Shown: positions 45,535-53,589, counted from the stretch's first letter. The stretch is DNA of 64,000 nucleotides from DASQBT01 sp963782495 (GCA_963782495.1 CAWAJU010000009.1:248001-312000), one strand, 5' to 3'. The notes: generated by a model from the sequence alone, not told the origin. Made by a program: numbers and translations.

Positions 45535-46086
45535 TCAAACCACGGCTTCGGGTTGTTCGACTGATTCGTGGTCGTCGATTGCGTCGGCTTCGGTGTTCTT
45601 CAGAATGCCCTTCGCCCTGGCGACATCTTCAGGCGTACCGTGCGCGATCAAGGCGAACTTCCCGGCCCCGATCGCCGACTCATAAGCGAGTACGCTATTC
45701 TTTGGAATTCCGATGCTGAACAGTCCGGCACCCAGGGCGTTCAGTCCGCCTACAAGCGTGGCCCCCTCCACGCCGCCGACGATTGCGGAGACCAGAGGGC
45801 CGGCGACCAACAGCGGCCCCACGCCGGGAATCCAGAAGAAGGCCGACCCGAACAGCAGTCCCCAGATGCCACCCCAGAACGCACCCATCTTGCCCCAGTA
45901 CTTCATGCGATCGCCGGCATTGTAATAACCGACGACGTGCTCCTCGGTGTGATAGTCGCGCCCGACGATGGAAAGCTGCTTCATGTCGAAGCCGGCCTTC
46001 TGCAGTTCCTTTACGGCCAGCTCGGCTTGCGTGTGTGACTTGAACAGTGCGACAACCGTGTTGAGGTTCCGTGTGCCTGAATTCAT
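45535..46086 (-). CDS. Glycine-zipper general stress protein (DUF1269/YflT-like)
   Basis: 183 residues. The N-terminal domain NTVVALFKSHTQAELAVKELQKAGFDMKQLSIVGRDY is the YflT/17M heat-stress fold. A central hydrophobic Gly-rich stretch (GAFWGGIWGLLFGSAFFWIPGVGPLLVAGP) is a membrane hairpin, and the C-terminus repeats the fold (IPKNSVLAYESAIGAGKFALIAHG). Start behind TAGGAG. The dyad at 46226 is upstream. A paralogue sits at 56337. Confidence 0.85.
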   Translation of the reverse strand: MNSGTRNLNTVVALFKSHTQAELAVKELQKAGFDMKQLSIVGRDYHTEEHVVGYYNAGDRMKYWGKMGAFWGGIWGLLFGSAFFWIPGVGPLLVAGPLVSAIVGGVEGATLVGGLNALGAGLFSIGIPKNSVLAYESAIGAGKFALIAHGTPEDVARAKGILKNTEADAIDDHESVEQPEAVV

Positions 46087-46521
46087 TGTGATTGCTCCTA
46101 TCTACATGGGGTTTACATCTGGTTTGCGGTTGTGCGCCAGACAGCTTTGGCCGCAATGGACACAACACCACCGTCAATATGACTAGGCCGAAAAATTACC
46201 GTACGCGAAGATTCAGCTCTATTCCGTTCGGTAGCGCACTTATCCGGCCAACTGTTCGCGAGGCGCCTTCGGCCAGAAGCCCGGAACGGCAGATCGGTTG
46301 TCGCAAGAAAACCCACCCATCAGTATGGATAGGCCATGGTCGGAGTCCCGCAGCCAGACCTTGTGAATGTCCCAGTGTGGGCTGGCATTTCAGCTCCATT
46401 TCATTCGACGCGCTCCGACACATCTGCTCAACAGCGCACAGTCCAGCGTTGCGTACCGCGCTTCCCAGCCAGGACTGAGCCTTTTTGCGCAGACGCGCCC
46501 GCGGATCGGGAATCGGGACTC
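46087..46521. other. Intergenic region with stress dyad
   Basis: 435 bp between marC and the stress-protein gene. Holds the dyad at 46226-46239; ORFs on both strands are not protein-like. Confidence 0.55.
46226..46239. promoter_or_regulatory. GTnCG-N4-CGCAC dyad
   Basis: GTTCGGTAGCGCAC, followed by TTAT. It ends 140 bp upstream of the stress-protein start at 46086, and differs at one base from the copy at 53893. Confidence 0.6.
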
Positions 46522-47196
46522 TCAGCCGTGGATGCCGATTTCTGCCAGCAACGACTGGACGCCGTTCCAACTGATCCCCACACCAATGCACAGCATGATG
46601 AACGCCGATAGTCTAACCACCACATTCATGCCCGTGTTTCCGATCAGTTTGCTGACCCGATGGGCGTAGCGATACGTCAACAGAATGGATATCGCGATGA
46701 CGCCGGCACCGATGATGGCGGCGACCAGTTGGATCACCGCGCTTTTGATAGAGTGCGCGTGATTGGCACCGACGGTGATCGCGACCGCAATAGCCCCGGC
46801 ATCAATTGTCATCGGCAAAGTCAGTGGAGAGATTGCTCGCCCTAGAGCAAAGAGCTTGGCGTGGATTGGGTCTAATGTCACATCTGTCGGCTTGGAATTG
46901 TCGGCCAAGAGATTCCAACTCAGCGCGCACACCACGGCACCACCCGCCACCTGCACTACAGGTATCGAAAGGCCAAACATCCGCAGGACGAATGAGCCAA
47001 GCAACAACGAACCAAGCAACAGGAAGAATGAGTAGAACGCGATGCGTTTTGCCAGAAGTGCGCGGGTTGATTCATCGCAACCGAGCGTCATTCTCAGGAA
47101 AATCGGCGCGTCGCCCAGCGGGTTAACAACGGGCAGCACGGCGGCGATGATTAACAGAATCGCACCGGCAAGTTGGGTTAAGTTAGACCAGATCAT
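46522..47196 (-). CDS. marC: MarC family membrane protein
   Basis: 224 residues from the ATG at 47196 (MIWSNLTQLAGAILLI); the frame upstream is not protein-like. Six membrane helices. Family landmarks: LPVVNPLGDAPIFL, LRMFGLSIPVVQVAGGAVV, AISPLTLPMTIDAGAIAVAI and RLSAFIMLCIGVGISWNGV. MarC proteins were once linked to multiple antibiotic resistance, but this was not confirmed; function unknown. The gene symbol denotes the family only. Confidence 0.88.
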   Translation of the reverse strand: MIWSNLTQLAGAILLIIAAVLPVVNPLGDAPIFLRMTLGCDESTRALLAKRIAFYSFFLLLGSLLLGSFVLRMFGLSIPVVQVAGGAVVCALSWNLLADNSKPTDVTLDPIHAKLFALGRAISPLTLPMTIDAGAIAVAITVGANHAHSIKSAVIQLVAAIIGAGVIAISILLTYRYAHRVSKLIGNTGMNVVVRLSAFIMLCIGVGISWNGVQSLLAEIGIHG

Positions 47197-47278
47197 CGTG
47201 TTGCAAGGGCAAATATGTTTTTCCTGAAAACACCTTCGCCAGGCTTTGTCAGAGTATATGGTGGTTTGCCGTATTTGA

Positions 47279-47425
47279 TATGCGGACCTTATGGCGCTGA
47301 CACTGCGCAAGCCGGAAGGCGTCATTCATCACTCTGACCAAGGCAGCCAGTACACCAGCCTGGCGTTTGGACAGCGATGCCAGAACATGAGGATGCGGCC
47401 CTCCATGGACACTGTGGGAGAATGC
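47279..47425 (+). pseudogene. IS3-family transposase fragment
   Basis: About 48 codons read KPEGVIHHSDQGSQYTSLAF, then GQRCQNMRMRPSMDTVGE, the DDE integrase core around the second Asp of IS3 OrfB. Nothing before or after fits, and no terminal inverted repeats are visible. A relic of an insertion. Confidence 0.75.
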
Positions 47426-47450
47426 GGCGGGTTCGAGCGACATCCGCCGG

Positions 47451-47672
47451 CTAGTCGAGCAATACGAGATGGCCACTATCTTCGGCAGTTGCGATGGCCT
47501 CGGCCGGCAGTGCCGCAGAGTTCTGGCCCTTCGCTCCCCAGATGATCTCGACTAACGGGCCGCCCCATTGCTCCAAGAGGCAGGGGCCCAGCGGAATGTT
47601 GCAATGCCTGCCGTCGCGTCCGAGATAGGACACCGCCCCGGTGATTCTTGCCCTGTGTATCGTGCTTGCCAT
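47451..47672 (-). CDS. Conserved small protein, 73 aa
   Basis: MASTIHRARITGAVSYLGRD, then GRHCNIPLGPCLLEQWGGPL and EIIWGAKGQNSAALPAEAI. The even spread of small beta strands and conserved-looking GP/WG turns suggest a compact beta barrel. The pattern is familiar from conserved hypothetical proteins of betaproteobacteria, but it has no named function. A 2-bp-longer variant of the stress dyad lies 36 bp upstream. Confidence 0.65.
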   Translation of the reverse strand: MASTIHRARITGAVSYLGRDGRHCNIPLGPCLLEQWGGPLVEIIWGAKGQNSAALPAEAIATAEDSGHLVLLD

Positions 47673-47707
47673 GGTTCAAATGGAGACACAGTTGGCCGCG
47701 GTGCTCT

Positions 47708-47723
47708 GTTCGCTAGCACGCAC
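47708..47723. promoter_or_regulatory. Possible variant of the stress dyad, wider spacer
   Basis: GTTCG-CTAGCA-CGCAC: the same half-sites as the 14-bp dyad but separated by six bases instead of four. Upstream of the small gene at 47672. Confidence 0.3.
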
Positions 47724-47798
47724 ACCGTTGAGGTAATTGCCTGCGTTTCCCAAGTTAAACCTCCCCTGCTTCCGTAGCCGCATCTGCAGAACCCGTCT

Positions 47799-48677
47799 TC
47801 AATTTCGCTCCAATTGCCCGTCGGTGGAGAGCGCATACGGCACATGCTCGGGCACCACCAATATCCCCTGCGCATTGGGGATTGCCTCGATGTGTATTAC
47901 CGGGGCTGTCCCGCGCACTCCGCCAAAGATGGTAGCAAAAGCCGCGTCAGCCGCATCGCGCCCGGTGCCAAAGCGCACGAAGCCCATCGGGATGGCAACG
48001 CCTGAGGGGTCAAAGATGTACCAGCGGTCACCCAGATACGCCTCAACATAGGCATGGAAGTCGGTCGGTCCCAGGGCCGGGTCGGAGCCATAGTCAATGC
48101 CCGTGACAAAGCGGGCGGGTATGTTGACCGCTCGGCACAGGGCAATCATCAGATGGGCAAAGTCCCGGCATACGCCCACTTCTTCCACCAGGGTGTCAAC
48201 TGCGCTGGTGTTGCCGGTGGAGGAGTTGGAGAGGAAGGTGACACGATTCATCACCCAGTCGCGGATTGCCTGCACCCGACTATAGCCCGGCGACAATCGG
48301 CCAAACTCCTTGACCGCAAGCCGTTGCAAACGGTCTGACTGGCAATACCGGCTGGGATAGATGTAGTGCAGCACCGCCCCCGGCAGATTGGCCACAGCGA
48401 CCTCGCCAAGTTGCGCCGGCTGTGCGGTGTGATGATCCAGGTCCACGATGGCGTCATACCGCACTGCCAGTGGCCCGGCAAAAGCCTTGAGCCGCAGAAA
48501 GCGGGTGTGCGTCACTGGGTCGCTGTAGTGGTTCGACTGCAAGTTCTGGGTGATCGCCAGAGACTCGCTCACCACGATCTGATGCGGGGTTTGCGCGGCA
48601 TGGACGCTGAAAATAAAATCGCAGCCGGGTTGATCGATTTCGTAATTCAGCTCGATCGAGAATTTAAGTCTGAGCAT
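47799..48677 (-). CDS. Transglutaminase-like family protein
   Basis: 292 residues from the ATG at 48677 (MLRLKFSIELNYEI); the frame extends upstream without support. N-terminal beta domain, then the transglutaminase core with catalytic triad: Cys in VGVCRDFAHLMIALCRAVNIPARFVTG, His in DFHAYVEAYLGDRW and Asp in IFDPSG. Such cysteine-protease-like enzymes may cut or cross-link peptides; substrate unknown. No signal peptide. Alone in its unit. Confidence 0.85.
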   Translation of the reverse strand: MLRLKFSIELNYEIDQPGCDFIFSVHAAQTPHQIVVSESLAITQNLQSNHYSDPVTHTRFLRLKAFAGPLAVRYDAIVDLDHHTAQPAQLGEVAVANLPGAVLHYIYPSRYCQSDRLQRLAVKEFGRLSPGYSRVQAIRDWVMNRVTFLSNSSTGNTSAVDTLVEEVGVCRDFAHLMIALCRAVNIPARFVTGIDYGSDPALGPTDFHAYVEAYLGDRWYIFDPSGVAIPMGFVRFGTGRDAADAAFATIFGGVRGTAPVIHIEAIPNAQGILVVPEHVPYALSTDGQLERN

Positions 48678-48839
48678 TGGGAGCCTTCGGTGGATTTGCA
48701 TCGCCAGCAAGTATGCGCATAGCGATGGCAGTGAGCGAACATTGTAGTTTGCGGCCATAGAGAGTACTAAGCCTCGTGCCGCCGAACCCTCCCAAAACAA
48801 TAGTCAGACTGGACAACTCTAAAGATCACAGTAGGAGAA

Positions 48840-49142
48840 TCACTTCAGGGACAGTATCCAGGCAATGATTCTCTTCAGGTCTGCGTCGCTGACCTGGGGG
48901 TTGGGGGGCATGGGCATGTCACCCCATACACCGCGACCACCCATTTTTACTCTTGTGAACAGCGTGACGGGTGCGAGGTTGTCGTTTGCGTATTTCTTCG
49001 CAACGTCCTTGAAGGCGGGACCGATCATCTTCTTATCAACACCGTGACAGGCCAGACATCCGTTCTTTTGGGCCAATTCCTGGCTGGCGAATGCGGGAAT
49101 GGAAACCATCAATGCTGCCGCTACTACAAATAACAATTTCAT
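48840..49142 (-). CDS. Small cytochrome c (c551/c552 type)
   Basis: 100 residues behind AAAGGAA. Signal peptide cut at AFA-S (about 19). Haem motif CLACHG at about 29-33; axial Met in GVWGDMPMPPNP. The ending VSDADLKRIIAWILSLK is typical of c551/c552 electron carriers of denitrification or sulfur oxidation chains. No oxidase gene is adjacent. Confidence 0.93.
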   Translation of the reverse strand: MKLLFVVAAALMVSIPAFASQELAQKNGCLACHGVDKKMIGPAFKDVAKKYANDNLAPVTLFTRVKMGGRGVWGDMPMPPNPQVSDADLKRIIAWILSLK

Positions 49143-49331
49143 GAACCATTCCTTTCAATATGAGGCGTAATGGGACCGCCAACCTCAGGCTTTCAGTACT
49201 AGGGCTGCGCGAATCAGCACCTCAGGCGATCCGGGTAGCGGCATGCCCAGGAATGAACCCGCGATGAGCAAGTGTTCTCGATGACCGTTTCCGGACATGA
49301 CATCCAGCAACGGTCCGCGATCAGCCTTCGC

Positions 49332-49640
49332 TCACTTGAGGCGCATGTCGTTGGTGACGTCTTTCACGCCGCTTACGCCGCGTGCCAGCTCGACGGCCCT
49401 GTCAATATCGGCCTGCGAACGTACAAAGCCGCTCAGTTGCACCTTACCCTTGAAGGTGCTGACATTGATCTCGTTGTCCTTTACCTGCGGATCATTGTAT
49501 ATGGCCGCCTTTACCTTGGTGGTGACGTCGCTGTCTTCCACATACTGACCCGTATCCCGCGGCGTCGACGAACAACCCACGACGGACACCAATGCGGCGC
49601 CCAGGACAATTGCGGAAAGATAGTTGCTGATCTGTTTCAT
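49332..49640 (-). CDS. BON-domain lipoprotein, copy 2
   Basis: 102 residues. CTGGAGAC precedes the ATG. Lipobox VSVVGC, then a BON domain: DSDVTTKVKAAIYNDP, VSTFKGKVQLSGFVRSQADIDRAV, GVKDVTNDM. Nearly the same architecture and length as copy 1 at 38909, with similarity running at least 45 bp past the stop codon, so the pair arose by segment duplication. Two dyads (49744, 49778) lie in the divergent region shared with the CsbD gene. Confidence 0.9.
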   Translation of the reverse strand: MKQISNYLSAIVLGAALVSVVGCSSTPRDTGQYVEDSDVTTKVKAAIYNDPQVKDNEINVSTFKGKVQLSGFVRSQADIDRAVELARGVSGVKDVTNDMRLK

Positions 49641-49743
49641 GGTTGAGTCTCCAGAATGCAGGAATGAATGACTTCGACGGTCATTGCCGGCGTGCCGGGC
49701 CGAAACCTCAACGACAAATTAGCAATAATGGCAACAGGAGTCT

Positions 49744-49757
49744 GTGCGCTGCCGCAC
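49744..49757. promoter_or_regulatory. GTnCG-N4-CGCAC dyad
   Basis: GTGCGCTGCCGCAC, half-sites one mismatch from perfect symmetry, in a longer CTGTGCG context. Ends 104 bp upstream of BON copy 2. Confidence 0.6.
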
Positions 49758-49777
49758 CAACGATAGGACGCCCATCT

Positions 49778-49791
49778 GTGCGATGGCGCAC
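49778..49791. promoter_or_regulatory. GTnCG-N4-CGCAC dyad, symmetric copy
   Basis: GTGCGATGGCGCAC, with perfectly symmetric 5-bp half-sites, extended to CTGTGCG...CGCACAG. It is 20 bp after the copy at 49744. Lies 202 bp from the CsbD start and 138 bp from BON copy 2. Confidence 0.65.
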
Positions 49792-49992
49792 AGACTCAAC
49801 AGGCAATCTGTCTTAATTTGCTATCGTGGTTGGCACAAGAGTGACAGCGCCCAGGCCCATTGGAGTAAAGGCCGACGCTGTATGTTTCGATGTTGACCTG
49901 AGGAGGGAAACCTTGGTGTCACACCTTGGTTTTTCCACTCTTAAAGTACGGTCTGCCGCCCGTCTACCGGCATACGCTATAAGGAGCAAATC

Positions 49993-50184
49993 ATGAGCAT
50001 CAACAAAGACCAGGTTAAGGGCCGCGTCGAAGAAGCGAAAGGCAAGGTCAATGAAATCACCGGCAAGCTCGTTGGCAATGAGAAACTGGAAGTTAAAGGC
50101 AAGGTTCAAAAAACTTTGGGCGAAGCTCAGGCAAAGTTTGGTGACCTCAAGCAAGACCTGAAAGACGCCAAGAAGCGCGCCTGA
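49993..50184 (+). CDS. CsbD family stress protein
   Basis: 63 residues behind TAAGGAGC. The whole protein is a CsbD domain: MSINKDQVKGRVEEAKGKVN, EITGKLVGNEKLEVKGKVQK, then a basic end. Lysine/glutamate-rich helical bundle, cytoplasmic. CsbD is a general-stress protein in Bacillus and common in proteobacteria; its biochemical role is unknown. Divergent from BON copy 2. Confidence 0.95.
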   Translation: MSINKDQVKGRVEEAKGKVNEITGKLVGNEKLEVKGKVQKTLGEAQAKFGDLKQDLKDAKKRA

Positions 50185-50304
50185 CTTCAGCCTATCTTGT
50201 TCCGCAAAAAGAGTACCTGACGGATGTGTGTTGTTTCTGTTGGCTGATAGCCTCTGACGATCGCAATGGATATGGCAAGTAAACAGCCAAGTGAACAGCA
50301 AGGT

Positions 50305-50318
50305 TTGCGGGAGCGCAC
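50305..50318. promoter_or_regulatory. GTnCG-N4-CGCAC dyad, degenerate half
   Basis: TTGCGGGAGCGCAC, preceded by GGT. It ends 63 bp before the ATG of the DUF2934 protein. First base departs from the consensus. Confidence 0.5.
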
Positions 50319-50381
50319 TGTGAAGACACAGGCTCGTTTTCCCGGAAGACAGGAATCAGCAGAAGAACAGGAGCAGAAACC

Positions 50382-50675
50382 ATGAATAAACAAGTTGACA
50401 GCGCCGATATTCGCCAAAAAATGATTGCGGACGATGACCATTACCATGCCGAAAAGCTTGGATTAGGGGCTCAGGGCACTCACGAAGGCTGGATCAAGGC
50501 GGAAGAAGCCGGGGCGGCGGCGAAGGCAGACGTTGGCGCCGAGACCCGCCATGAAATGATTGCGGTCGCCGCCTATTACCGTGCTGAGAAGCGCGCGTTC
50601 GCGGGCCATGGCGCCGACGAAGACTGGATGAAGGCGGAACCCGAAATCGACGCAATGCTTCATGCACATCCATGA
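50382..50675 (+). CDS. Tandem DUF2934 small protein
   Basis: 97 residues behind CAGGAGCAG. Two DUF2934 units in tandem: DIRQKMIADDDHYHAEKLGL then HEGWIKAEE (about 9-42), and RHEMIAVAAYYRAEKRAFAG then DEDWMKAEPEID (about 56-91). The same unit is fused twice to the proton ATPase at 41683. A small cytoplasmic helical domain, function unknown. The dyad at 50305 is upstream. Confidence 0.8.
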   Translation: MNKQVDSADIRQKMIADDDHYHAEKLGLGAQGTHEGWIKAEEAGAAAKADVGAETRHEMIAVAAYYRAEKRAFAGHGADEDWMKAEPEIDAMLHAHP

Positions 50676-50785
50676 AAGTCGCACCCGCAATTTTTGCGGT
50701 GAAGGTTTTTAAGTTGGTATTCTGGCAGGCAATCAATACTGGCCCGTCTCATGTGACAACGTTGAAATAGCAGGAGGCACCGTTT

Positions 50786-51193
50786 ATGAATCAGACCTAT
50801 CGAATCTCCGTATACCGCCGCATGGCGGTGGCAGTCGTCGCCGTCGCATGCGTGACGTCCGGGCTACCGGTACAGGCGCAAGACCGACATGGTGGAGGCC
50901 ACGAACAGCCGGCTTACCATGGTGGGTATCGCGATGGCCATGGTGGGTATCGCGACGGCCATGGCGGGTATCGCGACGGCCATGGCGGGTATCGCGACGG
51001 CCATGGCGACAATCGTGGTGGTGGCGGTGGCGACGATCGCGGTGGTTTACTCGTCGGCGCGCTGTTGGGAGCGTTCTTGGGTGCGGCGTTAGTGGGTGCC
51101 CAGCCGCCGCCGGCCGTGGTTTACTCTGCACCTCCGCCGCCTCCCCCGCCGGGGGTCGATTATTATCCCAATAGTTATCCTCCCGGCTACTGA
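50786..51193 (+). CDS. Secreted Gly/His-rich repeat protein
   Basis: 135 residues. Signal peptide (MAVAVVAVACVTSGLPVQA). Four copies of GGYRDGH (about residues 46-73) form a tandem array, then a Gly/Asp linker. A hydrophobic Gly-zipper helix (LLVGALLGAFLGAALVGA) and a Pro/Tyr-rich end (PPPPPPPGVDYYPNSYPPGY) follow. Probably exported and membrane-inserted; His/Asp repeats may bind metal. GCAGGAGG precedes the ATG. Confidence 0.7.
   Translation: MNQTYRISVYRRMAVAVVAVACVTSGLPVQAQDRHGGGHEQPAYHGGYRDGHGGYRDGHGGYRDGHGGYRDGHGDNRGGGGGDDRGGLLVGALLGAFLGAALVGAQPPPAVVYSAPPPPPPPGVDYYPNSYPPGY
50921..51004 (+). repeat. Four tandem 21-bp repeats
   Basis: Units begin at 50921, 50942, 50963 and 50984, each GGYGGGTATCGCGAYGGCCAT, coding GGYRDGH. 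Differences are single C/T changes. Copy number is likely to vary between strains. Confidence 0.9.
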
Positions 51194-51292
51194 GCCCCGT
51201 ATGCGTATCAGACCCAAGCCTCCGGCAGCAAATACACCGACGCAACCCCATGCAGCCATCGCCAATCCGACAAATCAATCCGAGGTCCAAAT

Positions 51293-51835
51293 ATGAAGAA
51301 CTACGTTCGTAAAGCCACCATGCCAACATTGTTGACGCTTGCCTTCCTTACAACTTCGGCTTGGGTACAAACAACGGCGGCAAGCAGTTCTGACACACCC
51401 TCTTCGAACGCGCAGGCTGCCGCCCGTCACGCGCAAAAACACGAAGACTTCGTGGAGAAGCGGATCAAGGATCTGCACGCTCAGTTGAAGATCACCGACC
51501 AGCAGTCGCAACAATGGGATGGCTTTGCGCAAACGATGCGCGACAATGCGCAGAAGATGGACCAGGCGTTCCGGGACCGTGCACAAAAGCTCCCATCGCT
51601 GGATGCCGATGACGCCATGAAGTCCTATGCTGCGTTAGCCCAGTTGCACGCGGACAATATGCAGAAGCTGGCTGCTGCGTTCAGCACTCTGTACGGCACG
51701 CTGTCTGACGATCAGAAAAAGACCGCAGATATCCTGTACCGGAATAAACATGGGAAACGGCACGCGGCGGCGCGTAAACACAAGTCCGCTGCGCCGGCTG
51801 GCCCGGCTTCCACCCCGGGACCTGCGTCTGAGTAG
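51293..51835 (+). CDS. Spy/CpxP-like periplasmic protein
   Basis: 180 residues. Signal peptide (LLTLAFLTTSAWVQTTAA). Long helical body with the LTxxQ-like motifs LKITDQQSQQWDGFAQTM and LYGTLSDDQKKTADIL, the CpxP/Spy signature. Ends in a basic then Pro/Ala-rich tail (RHAAARKHKSAAP). Periplasmic stress chaperone by family. Downstream of the Gly-rich protein, same direction. Confidence 0.82.
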   Translation: MKNYVRKATMPTLLTLAFLTTSAWVQTTAASSSDTPSSNAQAAARHAQKHEDFVEKRIKDLHAQLKITDQQSQQWDGFAQTMRDNAQKMDQAFRDRAQKLPSLDADDAMKSYAALAQLHADNMQKLAAAFSTLYGTLSDDQKKTADILYRNKHGKRHAAARKHKSAAPAGPASTPGPASE

Positions 51836-51890
51836 CGCTTCGTCACGTGAGCCGCGCCCGCTATTCCGGCGGGGCTTAGCGCCTTCGATC

Positions 51891-52309
51891 AGGGTTTCGA
51901 TGGGAACCTGCCATCTCCCGATCACGAACCCGGTCGGCCTGCGCGCGTCCTGCGCTGACTGCCACATCCCATACGAGAGTAGACTGTCCACGCTATTTAA
52001 GTATGTCTTCGGAACGATGTGGCCGAAGGGGCTCGACGGCACTGAAGACGTCATCGCCAAGATCCACGGGACGATTGCGGACAAGGCACAATGGGACGCG
52101 GAGTGACCGAGCCTCGTCAAAAGGGTCAAGGATAGGTTCAAGGCGACCAACTTCGGGACGTGCCGAGGCTGCCACAAGCTCGACGCGTTCAACAAGACCA
52201 GAAAGTCGGCCAAAGTTTCAGCTGGTCTCATCAGGCAGGGCAAGGTCGATTGCCTGGAGTGCCGCAGCGGTATCGCGCACATCTGGCCCGCGGGCTGCGG
52301 CGCAATCAG
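51891..52309 (+). pseudogene. NapC/NirT-type multihaem cytochrome remnant
   Basis: One frame carries GLRASCADCHIPYES, then KYVFGTMWPKGLDG, then a TGA stop at 52104-52106. In the same frame it goes on with RFKATNFGTCRGCHKLDAFN and KVDCLECRSGIAHIWP. The motifs and spacing (CxxCH ... CxxCH ... CxxC-x-GIAH) are those of NapC/NirT tetrahaem quinol dehydrogenases. The last site has Arg in place of the haem-binding His (CLECR). The N-terminal anchor and first haem are missing. A decayed gene. Confidence 0.75.
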
Positions 52310-52440
52310 AGGCAGTCAGGATATTGCGCGCGCAGGAACGGCAGAAACGACAAGGCCAGAAGCGATTACATTGCCTCTGGCCTTCATTTTGTGGCGCGCG
52401 AACGCACCGCGGGTTTGGCGTCCGCGTCGATGCCGAGAAC

Positions 52441-53589
52441 TTAGCGGTCGTTCTCGATTTTTAGATCAATCCAGACCGATTTCACGCCTTCGGTATTGCG
52501 TGCCGTATCAACTGCCTCGTTTATTTCTTCCTGGTTATTGGCCGTGCCGGACAGCCGCACGTTGCCATCCTTATCGGTATCAACACTGATGTGCATCATG
52601 CTGCCCGGGTGATCCGCGGCCAGTTTTGCCTTTATTTTGGTCGTAATGATCGAGTCTTTGACGAACGTCATCGGGTGTGAACGGTCCGCGTCTCCATCCT
52701 CGGCACGGGCTGCAGGAGCGGGCTGGGCTGCAGGAGCAACACCTGGCTGACCATACATGGTGAATGGGTTGAACATAGCTGGAGGTGGGGCTCCTACGAC
52801 AGGAGCAGCAGGGGTCATGAATGCGAAGGGGTTATAACCCTGAGTTGCGGGTGCGGCGCTGGGCGCAGCAGGGGTCATGAATGCGAAGGGGTTATAACCC
52901 TGAGTTGCGGGTGCGGCGCTGGGCGCAGCAGGGGTCATGAATGCGAAGGGGTTAAAGCCCTGGGCTGCATTGGTGTAGGCATTGGGATTCAGGAAGCTGC
53001 CCCAGGTGCCGTAGGTCTGGGGACTCACCGCCGCGTTCGCCCAGTTGGTATAGAGCGCAGGGTTCATCGGCGCCATCATCAGATTCATGTTGGCGGGGTT
53101 CAGCGGCGCCGTCATCCAGTTCATGTACATGCCCGGGTTCATCATCTGCAAGCCGGCGTTCCACATGTGGGGATCCATGGGCGCCATCATCCCCTTCAAG
53201 TAGGTGTTGGGGTTCATGAAGGGGGTTGCCATGCCCATGTAGAAGTTGGGATCCATGGAGGCAGCCATCCACTTCATGTACATGTTGGGGTCCATGAACT
53301 GCATGTACTTTTGCATGGTCCGTGGATCCAGCGCGGCCTGGCCCATCTGGGTATAGGTGGCAGGGTTCATGCCTTGGGTCATCATGGCTCCGAGGGTCGC
53401 GGGGTCCATCAGCATGATCATGGTGCTGACCGCTGCCTTGGGGTTCTGGAGGGGTTCTACCATGGTGGCGGGGTTCAGCAGCATGGCAGCGGTGGATTCA
53501 GGTGTGGCAGGGGTGGCTGCGCCGTCGGCGAAGGCGGGGGCCATTACAGCGGCGGCCATCAGGGCTGCAGTTAATTGTGCGACTTTCAT
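52441..53589 (-). CDS. Met-rich repeat protein with C-terminal BON domain
   Basis: 382 residues. Signal peptide (TAALMAAAVMAPAFA). Residues 38-215 are a chain of about twelve degenerate 14-17-residue units built on (M/L)(D/N)P-x-x-Y-x-x-(W/M): for example MDPNMYMKWMAASMDPNFYM. Residues about 216-260 are three GYNPFAFMTPAAPSAAPATQ repeats, the first two copies from a 60-bp DNA duplication. After a Pro/Ala linker, residues about 305-380 are a BON domain (FVKDSIITTKIKAKLAADHP, DGNVRLSGTANNQEEINEAV). Periplasmic, perhaps membrane- or copper-binding through Met; function unknown. GTAGGAGAG precedes the ATG; the dyad at 53893 lies upstream. Confidence 0.8.
   Translation of the reverse strand: MKVAQLTAALMAAAVMAPAFADGAATPATPESTAAMLLNPATMVEPLQNPKAAVSTMIMLMDPATLGAMMTQGMNPATYTQMGQAALDPRTMQKYMQFMDPNMYMKWMAASMDPNFYMGMATPFMNPNTYLKGMMAPMDPHMWNAGLQMMNPGMYMNWMTAPLNPANMNLMMAPMNPALYTNWANAAVSPQTYGTWGSFLNPNAYTNAAQGFNPFAFMTPAAPSAAPATQGYNPFAFMTPAAPSAAPATQGYNPFAFMTPAAPVVGAPPPAMFNPFTMYGQPGVAPAAQPAPAARAEDGDADRSHPMTFVKDSIITTKIKAKLAADHPGSMMHISVDTDKDGNVRLSGTANNQEEINEAVDTARNTEGVKSVWIDLKIENDR
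52805..52954 (-). repeat. 60-bp direct repeats in the Met-rich gene
   Basis: 52805-52864 and 52865-52924 are identical; a third, partial copy matches for 30 bp (52925-52954) and then diverges. In frame, each codes 20 residues. Recent duplication within the gene. Confidence 0.95.

Larger units (their letters stand above)
49641..49992. other. Divergent stress promoter region
   Basis: 352 bp between BON copy 2 and the CsbD gene. It contains the dyads at 49744 and 49778 and no supported gene. Confidence 0.6.

Noticed and set aside
50921..52954. Direct repeats that might suggest a CRISPR array
   Set aside because: The 21-bp and 60-bp units are contiguous, without unique spacers, and keep the reading frame of proteins.
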